Shown: positions 39,188 to 48,014, counted from the first letter of the stretch. The stretch is 64,000 nucleotides of DNA from Aminobacter sp. AP02 (GCF_003148805.1 NZ_QGGX01000020.1:17706-81705), one strand, 5' to 3'. A program made the numbers and translations. Notes: generated by a model not told the origin, from the letters alone.

Positions 39188-39985
39188 ATGAAGGTTTTCA
39201 TCAGCGCCGATATCGAGGGCACCGCCGGCATTACCGCCTGGGACGAGGCCAAGAAGGGGCACCCCGAATATGAGGAGTTCCGCGAATACATGACCGACGA
39301 GCTGGTCGCCGCCTGCGAAGGCGCGCGGGCTGCCGGTGCCAAGGAAGTGGTAGTCAAGGACGCGCACTCCACCGCCCGCAACCTGATCCTGTCTAAGCTG
39401 CCGGCCTATGTCAGCATCTTCAGGGGTTGGAGCGGCCACCCCGACATCATGATGTTCGGTATCGACAAGAGCTTTTCGGCGGCACTTTACACCGGCTACC
39501 ACAACAAGGCCGGCACCGACACCAACCCGCTGGCGCATACGCTCACCGGCACGGTATCCAGGCTGCTGATCAATGGCGAGGTGGCGTCGGAGTTCACGCT
39601 GAACGCGTTCTGCGCCGCGCGCTATGGCGTGCCGTCGGCGTTTCTTTCGGGCGATGCCGGCATGTGCGCCGAAGCCAAGGCGATCGTCTCGGGCATCGGA
39701 ACCGTGGCCACCAGCGAAGGCTTTGGCCCTGCGACCAGGTCGCTGACGCCGAAAGCCTCGGTGGCGGCCATCCGCGAAGGCGTGGAGAAAGCTCTGTCGG
39801 GCGATCTCAAGGGCTGCCTCCCCAAGCTTGCCGACCGCTTCGAACTGGTCGTCGAATACACCAATCCGATCGAGGCCTATCGCGGCAGCTGGTACCCTGG
39901 AGTCGAACACGTGGCAGCGCGCACGCTGCGCTTTACGGCGAGCGACTTCTTCGAAATCCAGCGCGCAATACGCTTCATCGTCTAG
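39188..39985 (+). CDS. M55 family D-aminopeptidase (DppA-like)
   Basis: A 265-residue zinc peptidase. MKVFISADIEGTAGI supplies the Asp8/Glu10 metal ligands, VVVKDAHSTARNL the histidine near 60, LYTGYHNKAGTDTNPLAHT the histidine near 104 and GEVASEFTLNA the glutamate near 133. These are the residues known from Bacillus DppA, which cleaves N-terminal D-Ala from D-peptides as a ring-shaped decamer. Length is normal. It is the last gene of the island's plus-strand operon, 17 bases after the PLP enzyme. This is the strongest single pointer to D-peptides as the substrate. Confidence 0.92.
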   Translation: MKVFISADIEGTAGITAWDEAKKGHPEYEEFREYMTDELVAACEGARAAGAKEVVVKDAHSTARNLILSKLPAYVSIFRGWSGHPDIMMFGIDKSFSAALYTGYHNKAGTDTNPLAHTLTGTVSRLLINGEVASEFTLNAFCAARYGVPSAFLSGDAGMCAEAKAIVSGIGTVATSEGFGPATRSLTPKASVAAIREGVEKALSGDLKGCLPKLADRFELVVEYTNPIEAYRGSWYPGVEHVAARTLRFTASDFFEIQRAIRFIV

Positions 39986-40009
39986 ATGCGCGGAATGACC
40001 CGGTGTTGG

Positions 40010-40750
40010 TCAGTTGGACGCCTTGGCTTCCGACACCAGCACCGGGTCGCTGCGGTAGCGGTCGGGAAACAGCCGCCTGAGATTTTCGATCTTCGGCAGG
40101 TCGTTGTAGACGATGTAGGGATAGGTCGGGTTCAGGGCGAGAAAGTCCTGGTGATACGCCTCGGCCGGATAGAAGGCGTGGCCGGGTTCGATGCTGGTGG
40201 CGATCGCAGCATCATAGATCCTGGCCTTGTCGAGCTGCGCGATATAGGCCTTGGCAACCGCCGCCTGTTCAGCGTTGGCCGGAAATATCGCCGAGCGATA
40301 TTGCGTGCCAGTGTCAGGTCCCTGGCGGTTCAACTCGGTCGGGTCATGCGCGACCGAGAAATAGATCTGCAGGATCCGGCCATAGCTGATCTTGTGCGGG
40401 TCGAAGGTGATCTTCACCGACTCCGCATGGCCGGTCGAGCCGGTACTGACCGTGTTGTATTGCGCGGTGCTGCTGTCGCCGCCGGAGTAGCCTGAGACGG
40501 CATCCTTGACACCCGAGACATGCTGGAAGACGCCTTGCACCCCCCAGAAGCAGCCGCCTGCCAGTACCGCCACTTCCGAGCTGGCTTGCGCCGGCTCGTC
40601 GAGTGCCGGGGCCGGGATCCGTATCCCCTCCTGGGCCGCGCTCGGTGCTGCGACAAAAGCCCAAGCGCCGACTGCAGCAGCAGCTGCTGAAAGCCAGAAT
40701 GCCTTGCGGTGCCGGGTGGCGATCTTCGCTCTTGAAAGTGCCTTGGTCAT
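40010..40750 (-). CDS. msrA: Exported peptide-methionine (S)-S-oxide reductase
   Basis: Reduces methionine-S-sulfoxide in oxidised proteins. The 246-residue protein has an N-terminal hydrophobic export signal (AFWLSAAAAAVGAWAFVAAPSAAQ, about 17-40) and the catalytic motif AVLAGGCFWGVQGVFQ (Cys near 69), GYSGGDSSTAQYNTVSTGSTGHAESV and FYPAEAYHQDFL. The signal distinguishes it from the usual cytoplasmic MsrA and suggests repair of periplasmic proteins. ATG 40750 chosen. It is convergent with the M55 gene. Confidence 0.92.
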   Translation of the reverse strand: MTKALSRAKIATRHRKAFWLSAAAAAVGAWAFVAAPSAAQEGIRIPAPALDEPAQASSEVAVLAGGCFWGVQGVFQHVSGVKDAVSGYSGGDSSTAQYNTVSTGSTGHAESVKITFDPHKISYGRILQIYFSVAHDPTELNRQGPDTGTQYRSAIFPANAEQAAVAKAYIAQLDKARIYDAAIATSIEPGHAFYPAEAYHQDFLALNPTYPYIVYNDLPKIENLRRLFPDRYRSDPVLVSEAKASN

Positions 40751-40983
40751 CGGTGTTCTCCCTATGCCGGGCCGTTGCACAAGATACGAAGGCTGAGTGG
40801 GTTTTGTTATGGGGAACAAGCGAGGTCACGCGCAAGTGAATGGGCCTCGGCAAATCAGTGCAAGGCCCCCTGCTCACGAAGCAAGGGCCCCTCGCTCAAA
40901 TGCGCGATGCTACCTTGCCGCCATATGGTCTGCGCATTACGGATTGGTAGGCCAACGCCACTATCTGGTCACGGTGACGCCCA

Positions 40984-41031
40984 TAAAAAGGCCGACCCCA
41001 GGGCAACCGCAGGGTCGGCCTGGAACAGCTT
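40984..41031 (-). terminator. Terminator of the epimerase-SDR operon
   Basis: AGGCCGACCC (40989-40998) pairs with GGGTCGGCCT (41022-41031) around a long loop; in the minus direction the stem is followed by five U. It sits just after the SDR stop at 41038. Confidence 0.75.
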
Positions 41032-41037
41032 GCCGGC

Positions 41038-41853
41038 TCAGTTGGACTGGCGGTGACGCGGATAGCTGCCGGCGTCGGGCGCGTTGGCGAAGCTCTGCAA
41101 GGTCTGCCCGCCGTCTATCAGCCAGTCGACGCCGGTGATGTGGCGCGCCTCGTCGGAGGCGAGGAAGGCGACGGCCGCCGCCACGTCCTCAGGCTGACCG
41201 ATGCGGCGCAGCGGAATGCGGTCGGCAAAGCGCTGGATGCCGGTAACATAGGCCTCGCGGTCGTTTGACGGCACGCCAAGCGTTGTTTCGATGACGCCGG
41301 GGCAGATGGCGTTGACGCGGATGCCGTAGGCGGCTGCGTCGAGCGCGGCGACCCGGGTGAGCCCAACGACGCCATGCTTGGTCGAGGCATAACCGGCGCC
41401 ACCCGACAGCACGTCCCAGCCGGCCATCGACGAACCCATATTGACGATCGAGCCTTCGATGCCGGCGGAAATCATCGCCTTGAGCGAGGCCTGGAGCACC
41501 AGGAACATGCCGCGCAGATTGATCCGCACGATGCGGTCCCACTCCTCGACGGGCAGTTCGTGGACAGGCGCTACCTTTCCGGATATGCCGGCATTGTTGA
41601 ACACCGCATCAAGCCGGCCAAAGGCCTCAACAGTCGTTGCGACGGCCTGTTGCGCCGCAGTCTCGTCGGAAACATCCGCCGTGACGGCAATCGCCTTGTT
41701 GCCGAATGCCGAGGCGACTAGCGCGGCGCGTTCACCGTCGAGGTCGACGACCGACACGCGGCCACCCTCATCGATGAAGCGGCGCACCGCAGCGCTGCCG
41801 ATCGCGCCGCCACCGCCGGTGACCAGAACGACCTTGCCTTCGAAACGCATCAT
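41038..41853 (-). CDS. SDR family oxidoreductase
   Basis: A 271-residue classical short-chain dehydrogenase: cofactor motif TGGGGAIGSAAVRRF near 13-27, NNAGISGK, MGSSMAG (Ser), catalytic GYASTKHGVVGLTRVAALDAAAYGIRVNAICPGVIET (Tyr-xxx-Lys near 160) and a final ITGVDWLIDGGQTL. Start at the first of two ATGs (41853), with AGGAG 6 bases before it. It forms an operon with the epimerase upstream, which carries the cluster's shared 18-bp element. It may oxidise the sugar part released from the imported compound; this is inference. Confidence 0.88.
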   Translation of the reverse strand: MMRFEGKVVLVTGGGGAIGSAAVRRFIDEGGRVSVVDLDGERAALVASAFGNKAIAVTADVSDETAAQQAVATTVEAFGRLDAVFNNAGISGKVAPVHELPVEEWDRIVRINLRGMFLVLQASLKAMISAGIEGSIVNMGSSMAGWDVLSGGAGYASTKHGVVGLTRVAALDAAAYGIRVNAICPGVIETTLGVPSNDREAYVTGIQRFADRIPLRRIGQPEDVAAAVAFLASDEARHITGVDWLIDGGQTLQSFANAPDAGSYPRHRQSN

Positions 41854-41868
41854 CTTCGTCTCCTGTCT

Positions 41869-42708
41869 TTATTTGCCGTAAGCGCGCCAGGAATGGCGCG
41901 GCGCAAAGCCGAGCGTTTCCAGCGCATGCGTATTGTCGATGACCGTGTCATGGCTCGAAAGCGGGCGCTTCAGCGGCGATGCCGGGAAGGCGCGCTTGAC
42001 CAAAGCTTCCGTCTCTTCCTGCGAATAGGTGTCGGCAGCGCTGAGGAAGGTGCGCAGATGGCCCTCGCCCTGCCAGGCCAGAGCCTTGACGAAGGCATCG
42101 GCGGCGTCGCGCGCATCGAGATAGCTCCACAAGTCACGGGCCGCTTCCGCGAGATTGCGGCGCGGACCGACGCTGTCGAAGAAGCTTTCCGGCGTCTGGA
42201 TCCAGGGCATACGTAGGCTGACCGCCGAAAACGCGCCCCGGCGGACAGCCGCTTCGACGATCTCTTCGCCGAGCCATTTCGACAGGCCATAGGCGTCCTG
42301 CGCACCGATCGGGTGGTTGTGGTCTATCGGCAGATAGGCAGGATCGACGAAGTTTTCCGCAAAGGGATAACCGAGCACGCTGAAGGACGAGGCGTAGATG
42401 AAGCGCTTTGCCCTCGAAAGCGCGGCCGCTTCGATGACATTGTAGGCGATCGCCATGTTGGTCTTGAATACTTCAGCCGGCGCCTTGCCGAGCGGGCGCG
42501 GGATCGCCGCGATATGGGCGATCGCATCGCAGTCGCGGACCAACTGCAGTGTCAGGCCGAGATCGGTGAGGTCGGCGCTGACATGAGCCCATGCGCCTTC
42601 GGCAGGCGCGACCGTGTCGATGCCGAGCACGTCGTGGCCGGCGGCGACAAAGGCTGAGGCGACGTGGCGGCCAAGCAGTCCGCTTGATCCGGTAATGACG
42701 ATTTTCAT
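41869..42708 (-). CDS. NAD-dependent epimerase/dehydratase family protein
   Basis: A 279-residue extended SDR: MKIVITGSSGLLGRHVASAFVAAGHDVLGIDT (GxxGxxG), IAHIAAIPRPLG, ASSFSVLGYPF and the catalytic AYGLSKWLGEEIVEAA (Tyr-xxx-Lys near 145). Members of this group include uronate dehydrogenases and sugar epimerases. First gene of a two-gene operon with the SDR at 41038-41853. One copy of the 18-bp shared element lies 42 bases upstream of the ATG. Confidence 0.85.
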   Translation of the reverse strand: MKIVITGSSGLLGRHVASAFVAAGHDVLGIDTVAPAEGAWAHVSADLTDLGLTLQLVRDCDAIAHIAAIPRPLGKAPAEVFKTNMAIAYNVIEAAALSRAKRFIYASSFSVLGYPFAENFVDPAYLPIDHNHPIGAQDAYGLSKWLGEEIVEAAVRRGAFSAVSLRMPWIQTPESFFDSVGPRRNLAEAARDLWSYLDARDAADAFVKALAWQGEGHLRTFLSAADTYSQEETEALVKRAFPASPLKRPLSSHDTVIDNTHALETLGFAPRHSWRAYGK

Positions 42709-42749
42709 CTCAGGCTCCTCTTGTCGGTCAGGCGTGCCGCGGGCAAATA

Positions 42750-42767
42750 TTGTTGATGGTCAAACAA
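42750..42767. promoter_or_regulatory. Shared 18-bp element, copy 1 (before epimerase operon)
   Basis: TTGTTGATGGTCAAACAA, 42 bases upstream of the epimerase ATG on the minus-strand side. It differs from copy 2 (reverse complement TTGTTGGTGGTCATACAA) at only two positions. Ends TTGT...ACAA form an inverted repeat. Confidence 0.7.
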
Positions 42768-42918
42768 TCGGACACCGCAAACGGTTCCGCTTGTCAATGC
42801 ATTTCTTGCCGGGGATAAGCGCCGGATGAAGTCGCAAGTCGGTTGGCGATGCGCGCCGGCCCGCCATATTGTGACAAGCTGCCAGCTCAAGGATTGACTT
42901 GGAAGTCGTCACGGTTTT

Positions 42919-42936
42919 TTGTATGACCACCAACAA
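42919..42936. promoter_or_regulatory. Shared 18-bp element, copy 2 (before isochorismatase gene)
   Basis: TTGTATGACCACCAACAA, 29 bases before the isochorismatase-family ATG. It is the reverse orientation of copy 1 with 16 of 18 positions identical. Its closeness to the start suggests repression. Confidence 0.7.
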
Positions 42937-42964
42937 TCGGCAGTTTCGCTGAAGAGGTAGGATC

Positions 42965-43609
42965 ATGTCACTGGACAGCTTTTCGTCACATCGCCAGGAC
43001 GCAGGGGTCAAGATCGATCCGGCGCGCGTGGCGGTGATCGTCGTCGACATGATCAATGATTTCTGCAAGCCGGGTGGCGCCATGGTGTTGCCGGGCTACG
43101 AGACGCTCGTCGGTCCGCAACTGAGCGTGATCGAAGCGGCACGTGCCGCGGGTGCGCCGGTTGTCTGGGTCCATGATGCGCATCGCCGCAACATGCGCCG
43201 CGACCGCGAGTGGCTGAAGCGCGCGCCGCATTGCGTCGAGGGCACCTGGGGAACCGAGGTCATCGACGATCTCGGCGCTCAAGATGACGAGATCCACGTC
43301 ATCAAGCGCCGCTACTCGTCGTTCTTCCAGACCGACCTCGACATGACGCTGAAGGATATGATGGTCGACCAGATCATCGTCTTCGGCGTGGTCACCAACA
43401 TCTGCGTGCGGTCGACCGTGCATGACGCGTTCTTCAATGGTTATGAAGTCGTGGTGCCCGCCGACTGCTGTGCCGCCACTGGTCCGCGCGAGCAGGAAAG
43501 CACGCTCTATGATATCTCGACCCATTTCGGCGTCGTCAGCGATGCGGCAAGTGTTGTGAGAGCGCTGCGTGACGGCGCTTTCGTCGAAAATACCACCATC
43601 GCCGCATAA
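42965..43609 (+). CDS. Isochorismatase-family cysteine hydrolase
   Basis: A 214-residue hydrolase with the Asp-Lys-Cys triad of the family: Asp in VAVIVVDMINDFCKPGG (near 26), Lys in HVIKRRYSSFFQTDLD (near 113) and Cys in VVTNICVRSTVHDAFFNGYEVVVPADCCAA (near 146). The family includes maleamate amidase, biuret hydrolase and ureidoacrylate amidohydrolase, all of which split amides made during ring breakdown of N-heterocycles. Copy 2 of the shared element precedes it. The exact amide is not determinable from sequence. Confidence 0.87.
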   Translation: MSLDSFSSHRQDAGVKIDPARVAVIVVDMINDFCKPGGAMVLPGYETLVGPQLSVIEAARAAGAPVVWVHDAHRRNMRRDREWLKRAPHCVEGTWGTEVIDDLGAQDDEIHVIKRRYSSFFQTDLDMTLKDMMVDQIIVFGVVTNICVRSTVHDAFFNGYEVVVPADCCAATGPREQESTLYDISTHFGVVSDAASVVRALRDGAFVENTTIAA

Positions 43610-43739
43610 CCGTTGGGGTCGGCGAATCTCAGGTTTCAAGCCAGGAGTTGGAAGCGCCGTGACAACCCTCGACGAAGCCCAGAAATTCAAGCGCCAGACG
43701 GCGCGGGCGGCCAATCAGCCGCTGAGCCGCGAAGAGACG

Positions 43740-44201
43740 ATGACCCAATACACCAAGACCGGTTACGACCTGGACGCCCATCCCGCCTACGTCGTGCGCC
43801 GCGCCCATCAGCGCGCCACGCTTTGCTTCCAGCAGGTTATGGCGGGCGAGGACCTGTCGCCGACACAGTTTGCGGCCCTTGCCACCGTCCTCAAGCATGG
43901 CGAAGTTTCGCAGAACCATCTCGGTCGCATGACGGCGATGGATCCCTCAACTATCAGCCTGGTGGTGCGCAAGCTCCTGAAGCAGGGGCTGATCAAGCGC
44001 AGCGCCTCCGACACCGACCAGCGTCTGACGATCATCACCCTGACGGACGAAGGCACGCGTTATACGCTGGAGCGGCTCGCACGCAGTGTCGAAGTCGGCC
44101 AGAGACTGCTTTCGCCGCTGACGGCGGCCGAACAGGCGACGCTGCTCAGACTGCTCCAACGTATCAGCGGCGACGAACCGGGCGGCGTGGAAGGCAAATG
44201 A
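43740..44201 (+). CDS. MarR family transcriptional regulator
   Basis: A winged-helix regulator of 153 residues from ATG 43740; GTG at 43659 with an AGGAG site farther upstream would give 180 residues and is equally possible. Domain features: LSPTQFAALATVLKHGEVSQNHLGRMTAMDPSTISLVVRKLLKQGLIKRSASDTDQRLTIITLTDEGTRY, the recognition helix and wing of MarR proteins. It sits between the isochorismatase and enamidase-like genes and is the only regulator inside the 41-55 kb cluster, so it is the first candidate for binding the shared 18-bp element. Confidence 0.88.
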   Translation: MTQYTKTGYDLDAHPAYVVRRAHQRATLCFQQVMAGEDLSPTQFAALATVLKHGEVSQNHLGRMTAMDPSTISLVVRKLLKQGLIKRSASDTDQRLTIITLTDEGTRYTLERLARSVEVGQRLLSPLTAAEQATLLRLLQRISGDEPGGVEGK

Positions 44202-44308
44202 CAGGCTGACCTGGCACCTCTTCAAACCATTCTCCGAAGCGACCGATTGCCGGCCTTGGGCCGGATCGACCGCCTCATGCCCCCAAACAGACGCAAGGAA
44301 CGCCATCG

Positions 44309-45511
44309 ATGTCGCCTGAACCGCAAAACAAGGCTGCCGCCGCAGACAAGCTCGTCATTCGCAACGTCGGCCTGATGCTCAGCGGCGACCTCGCCCAACC
44401 GATCCTCGATGCCGACACCATTGTCGTCGCAGAAGGTCGCATCGCGGCGCTAGGCAAGGCTGGCGACCTCGATCTCGGGGGCGCGACCCGTAGCATCGAT
44501 GCTCAGGGCTGTGTCGTAACACCAGGTCTGATCGACAACCACGTCCACCCCGTTGCAGGTGACTGGACACCGCGCCAGAACCAGATCGGCTGGATCGATT
44601 CGACGCTCCATGGCGGTGTCACCACCATCATCTCGGCCGGCGAGGCGCATTTTCCGGGCCGGCCGCGCGATATCGTCGGCATAAAGGCGCTGGGCATCGC
44701 CGCACAGCGAACCTTTGCAAATTTCCGTCCTAGCGGCATGAAGATCATCGCGGGCGCGCCGGTGCTCGAACCCGGCATGACCGAGAACGATTTCCGCGAA
44801 CTGGCCGAGGCAGGCGTGACGTTGATCGGCGAAGTCGGCCTCGGCGGCGTCAAGGACGGCCCGACCGGCAAGCAGATGATCGCCTGGGCTCGCAAATACG
44901 GCATGACCTCGATGACCCACACCGGCGGCCCTTCGATCCCCGGTTCGGGCCGCATCGGCGCCGATGTCGTGCTCGAAGTCGATGCCGACGTCGTGGCGCA
45001 TGTGAATGGCGGTCCGACGGCACTGCCCGATGAAGAGATCCGCCGCATCTGCGAAGAAGGCACGCGCGCGCTGGAGATCGTGCATAACGGCAACCTGCGC
45101 ACCGGCCTGTTCGTGCTCTCCATCGCCAAGGAGCGCGACGAGCTCGACCGGGTCATCCTGGGTACCGATGGGCCGGCAGGATCGGGCGTTCAGCCGCTCG
45201 GCATCCTGCGCACCATCTGCCACCTCGCCTCGCTGGGCGACGTGCCGACGGAAGTGGCCTTCTGCTTTGCGACTGGTAATACTGCGCGGGTGCGCAAGCT
45301 CGATGACCGTGGCTTGATCGCCGCCGGCCGCGCTGCCGACCTGGTGTTCATGGATCAGGCAGCAGGCGGCATAGGCAAGGATTTCCTCGAAAGCCTGGCG
45401 CGTGGCAACCTGCCCGGCATCGGCATGATCATGGTCGACGGTGTGGTGCGCACGGCCCGCAGCCGCAACACGCCGCCGGCGATCCGCGTGCCGGAAATCG
45501 TCGCGGTCTGA
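44309..45511 (+). CDS. Amidohydrolase, enamidase-like
   Basis: A 400-residue metal-dependent amidohydrolase: the HxH motif in TPGLIDNHVHPVAGDW near 71-86, SAGEAHFPGRP, VTLIGEVGLGGVKDG (carboxylated or bridging ligand region), MTHTGGP, VVAHVNGGPTALPD near 229-242, and VILGTDGPAGSG (Asp). The HVNGGPTA segment is typical of enamidase, which opens tetrahydro-6-oxonicotinate in bacterial nicotinate fermentation. The nearby isochorismatase, MarR regulator and nucleoside transporter suggest a ring-opening step on a related N-heterocycle. Confidence 0.78.
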   Translation: MSPEPQNKAAAADKLVIRNVGLMLSGDLAQPILDADTIVVAEGRIAALGKAGDLDLGGATRSIDAQGCVVTPGLIDNHVHPVAGDWTPRQNQIGWIDSTLHGGVTTIISAGEAHFPGRPRDIVGIKALGIAAQRTFANFRPSGMKIIAGAPVLEPGMTENDFRELAEAGVTLIGEVGLGGVKDGPTGKQMIAWARKYGMTSMTHTGGPSIPGSGRIGADVVLEVDADVVAHVNGGPTALPDEEIRRICEEGTRALEIVHNGNLRTGLFVLSIAKERDELDRVILGTDGPAGSGVQPLGILRTICHLASLGDVPTEVAFCFATGNTARVRKLDDRGLIAAGRAADLVFMDQAAGGIGKDFLESLARGNLPGIGMIMVDGVVRTARSRNTPPAIRVPEIVAV

Positions 45512-45794
45512 TCGCCAGGCACCTGAGGAAAAGAGGTGATCCTGATCGCTGAAGCCGCTCGCAGCAGGCCGTTGCGGGTGGTTTTCCTTGCCGCATCTTT
45601 TAGCGGTATCGGAAGTCGCTGCCACGAGAGCTCGCCTTAGTATCGAGTATCGAAATGCGGGGAGATTGAGAATTTCGCAATCTCGAAGGAGCTGACGGCA
45701 CTATTCCAACGTAGGAAAACTATTTGGAATATTGACCCAATATTTGGATTGCCAAACGAAGCTACAATAAGAAACATCAACCCGTTCATTTTGG

Positions 45795-46712
45795 ATGGCC
45801 AATTCATTGCGCACCGCAACATTGACGCGATCGATGTCGGCAAGCGATTGGGGGCAACTCCTGCTCCTCGGCCTACTTTGGGGTGGCTCTTTCTTCTTTG
45901 CGCGCATTGCGGTGGCGGAGATTCCGCCGCTGGCCCTCGTGTTTTATCGGGTGACAATTGCGGCGTTGGTCCTGCACCTCTGGCTGAGGATGCGCCGCAT
46001 TTCCTTCTCCCCTGTTTTGGCTCGGCCAGGTTCCTTCCTGGTCCTCGCGTTGCTCAACAATGTGATCCCGTTTTCTCTGATCTTCACGGGGCAAACGGAA
46101 GTTGGGGCTGGCCTTGCTTCCGTGTTCTACGCCACGACGCCGCTTTGGACGATCCTTGTCGCAAACCTGCTGACGGCGGATGAAAAGCTGACGGCTACCA
46201 GGCTCGGTGGCGTGGGGCTTGGGCTCGTCGGAGCGGCGGTCATGGTCGGTCCCGGCCTTCAGTCCAGCATGGGCGGCCCAGTGTGGGCCAAGCTCGCCAT
46301 CGTGGGGGCAGCGGTGTCCTATGCCTTTGCCGTCGTCTATGCGAAGCGGTTTCGAGATATCAAGCCATCGGTCGTGGCGACCGGCCAGCTCACTGGCGCT
46401 GCCGCACTCATGGTGCCAATTGTTTTGTGGCTCCACGAGCCCCGCGATCTCGTGACGGCGAGCTTTCCGATATGGATGACCGTGCTGGCTCTCGCTGTCT
46501 TCACGACGGCCTTCGCCTTCATCTTGTATTTCAACCTCATCGCCTCGGTGGGAGCGACCAACGCATCATTGGTGACGCTTCTTGTCCCTGTCAGCGCGAT
46601 CCTGCTTGGTGCACTGTTCCTGGGCGAGAGATTGGAGCCGTTGGAGTACGCAGGCGTTGCGTTGATTTTGGCTAGCCTGGTCATCATCGACGGCAGGCTG
46701 TTTCGACGCTGA
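45795..46712 (+). CDS. EamA/DMT family transporter
   Basis: A 305-residue inner-membrane protein with about ten membrane segments in two EamA repeats (LGLLWGGSFFFARIAVAEIPPLALVFYRVTIAALVL and IVGAAVSYAFAVVYAKRF ... LVPVSAILLGALFLGERLEPLEYAGVALI). The family exports amino acids, nucleosides or other metabolites. ATG 45795 used; ATG 45834 is an alternative. The 280 bases before it are unusually A+T-rich for the window. Relation to the surrounding cluster is uncertain. Confidence 0.88.
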   Translation: MANSLRTATLTRSMSASDWGQLLLLGLLWGGSFFFARIAVAEIPPLALVFYRVTIAALVLHLWLRMRRISFSPVLARPGSFLVLALLNNVIPFSLIFTGQTEVGAGLASVFYATTPLWTILVANLLTADEKLTATRLGGVGLGLVGAAVMVGPGLQSSMGGPVWAKLAIVGAAVSYAFAVVYAKRFRDIKPSVVATGQLTGAAALMVPIVLWLHEPRDLVTASFPIWMTVLALAVFTTAFAFILYFNLIASVGATNASLVTLLVPVSAILLGALFLGERLEPLEYAGVALILASLVIIDGRLFRR

Positions 46713-46791
46713 ATCGTGGCCAGGCAGATAAAAGGCGGTCGCAGACGTTCAATCTCTGCGGCCAGCCTTTGTGGCAATACGTATTTCATTT

Positions 46792-46816
46792 GGGCCGCCC
46801 CGAGGGCAGCCTTTTT
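46792..46816 (+). terminator. Terminator after the DMT transporter gene
   Basis: Imperfect stem GGCCGCCC / GGGCAGCC around CGA, followed by five T, placed between the convergent transporter and AA_synth genes. Confidence 0.6.
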
Positions 46817-47400
46817 CAGCTCATGCCGTCCTTGCCGACGATCTGGTCTTTGGTCAGCCCGCCGACACGCGGATGCGGGCGGCCCGAATCGGTGACGGCG
46901 ATCGCCACCACGATCTCGTCGGCGCGCGGCGCGTCGGAAATGCGCACTTCCATGCCGTCGAAGTGGCTGCGCACCTTGGCAGCGTCCTTGTGGCCCAACG
47001 GAATGTCGAGCGGGATGCCGAGGCCACCACGCTTCTTGGACGACGGGATCAGCGCTGCCCCTTTGCCGAGAATGTCGCGGAACGGGGCGCCGAGCTTGGG
47101 GTGCAGGATGGCGGCTGCGTGTTCCAGTTCGCCATCGGCACCGACCGCTGCTGCCTTGCCGAAACTCTCGACCTGGTCGCCCGCAATGCCGAGTGCTGCC
47201 ACCGCGCGGCGCGGCAGAATGTCGCCGAGTTCGGCACCGATGTCGCTGAGTGCTTCGAGGTCGTCGACGAAGGTGCCGACATAGGGATTGCGGATGACCG
47301 CAACCGCCGCAGCGCGGCGCGTCGGCGGATTAACCGCCTTGCCGCCTTCGGTGCGCGTTTCCTCGACGATGGTGATGATTCGCCTGATTTCGGCGCTCAT
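46816..47400 (-). CDS. AA_synth (DUF1185) family protein, copy B
   Basis: A 194-residue protein of the family named 'amino acid synthesis' only from gene context; the biochemical activity is not established, and a member from Bordetella has a chorismate-mutase-like fold. Conserved with copy A: IRNPYVGTFVDDLEALSDIGAELGDILPRRAV, ALIPSSKKRGGLGIPLDIPLGHKDAAKVRSHFDGMEVRISDAPRADEI and HPRVGGLTKDQ. It overlaps copy A by 4 bases (ATGA), so the two are coexpressed and may form a heteromer. Neighbouring genes point to heterocycle or nucleoside breakdown. Confidence 0.85.
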   Translation of the reverse strand: MSAEIRRIITIVEETRTEGGKAVNPPTRRAAAVAVIRNPYVGTFVDDLEALSDIGAELGDILPRRAVAALGIAGDQVESFGKAAAVGADGELEHAAAILHPKLGAPFRDILGKGAALIPSSKKRGGLGIPLDIPLGHKDAAKVRSHFDGMEVRISDAPRADEIVVAIAVTDSGRPHPRVGGLTKDQIVGKDGMS

Positions 47401-47981
47401 CGCAAGCCGTCCTCGCCCTTGATGTCCTTGGCGTCGAGGCCGCCGACGCGGGCATGCACGCGCGAACCCGTTGTCATCGCGAGCACGAACACCAGTTCGT
47501 TGTTGCGCGGCGCGTCGTTGATGCCGACCTCGATCGCGTCGAAATGGCTGCGCACGTAGGAGGCATTGACGTGAGTGACCGGAATGTCGATGCGAACGCC
47601 GGGGCCGCCGACCTTCTTGCTCGACGGCACGATGGCCTTGGCCCCGCCCAGAAGCTCACGCATCGCGTAGCCGCCCGGATTGTGCCAAAGCGCACCGTGT
47701 TCGAGTTCGCCGCCGCCGCCGACGATGGAGCCTTTGCCGTAGCTCTCGATATCAGATGCATCGCCACCGAGCGCTTCGAGCAGGCGCGTCGCCATCTCCA
47801 GTCCGAGCGGCTTCAAATCTTCCATGAATGGGGTGATGTCTTCGACATAACGCCCGGCATAAGGGTTTTCGACAACCGCAAGCACCGTGCCGCGCTTGAT
47901 CGGCTCGGCGCGCACCGGCCCGCCTTCATGAAAAATCTCTTCGACCTGTACGACAAACTTTCTGACGACCACGTCCGGCAT
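47397..47981 (-). CDS. AA_synth (DUF1185) family protein, copy A
   Basis: A 194-residue paralogue of copy B: VENPYAGRYVEDITPFMEDLKPLGLEMATRLLEALGG, the central KGSIVGGGGELEHGALWHNPGGYAMRELLGGAKAIVPSSKKVGGPGVRIDIPVTH, VRSHFDAIEVGINDAPRNNELVFVLAM and HARVGGLDAKD. Both copies share the PSSKK and SHFD-x-(I/M)EV segments, likely functional. ATG 47981 is preferred over GTG 47993 because GGAG lies 7-8 bases upstream of it. First gene of the pair; a related 18-bp element lies 34 bases upstream. Confidence 0.86.
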   Translation of the reverse strand: MPDVVVRKFVVQVEEIFHEGGPVRAEPIKRGTVLAVVENPYAGRYVEDITPFMEDLKPLGLEMATRLLEALGGDASDIESYGKGSIVGGGGELEHGALWHNPGGYAMRELLGGAKAIVPSSKKVGGPGVRIDIPVTHVNASYVRSHFDAIEVGINDAPRNNELVFVLAMTTGSRVHARVGGLDAKDIKGEDGLR

Positions 47982-48014
47982 CGACTGCTCCACATTCTGG
48001 CGGGCTGAAAAAAC

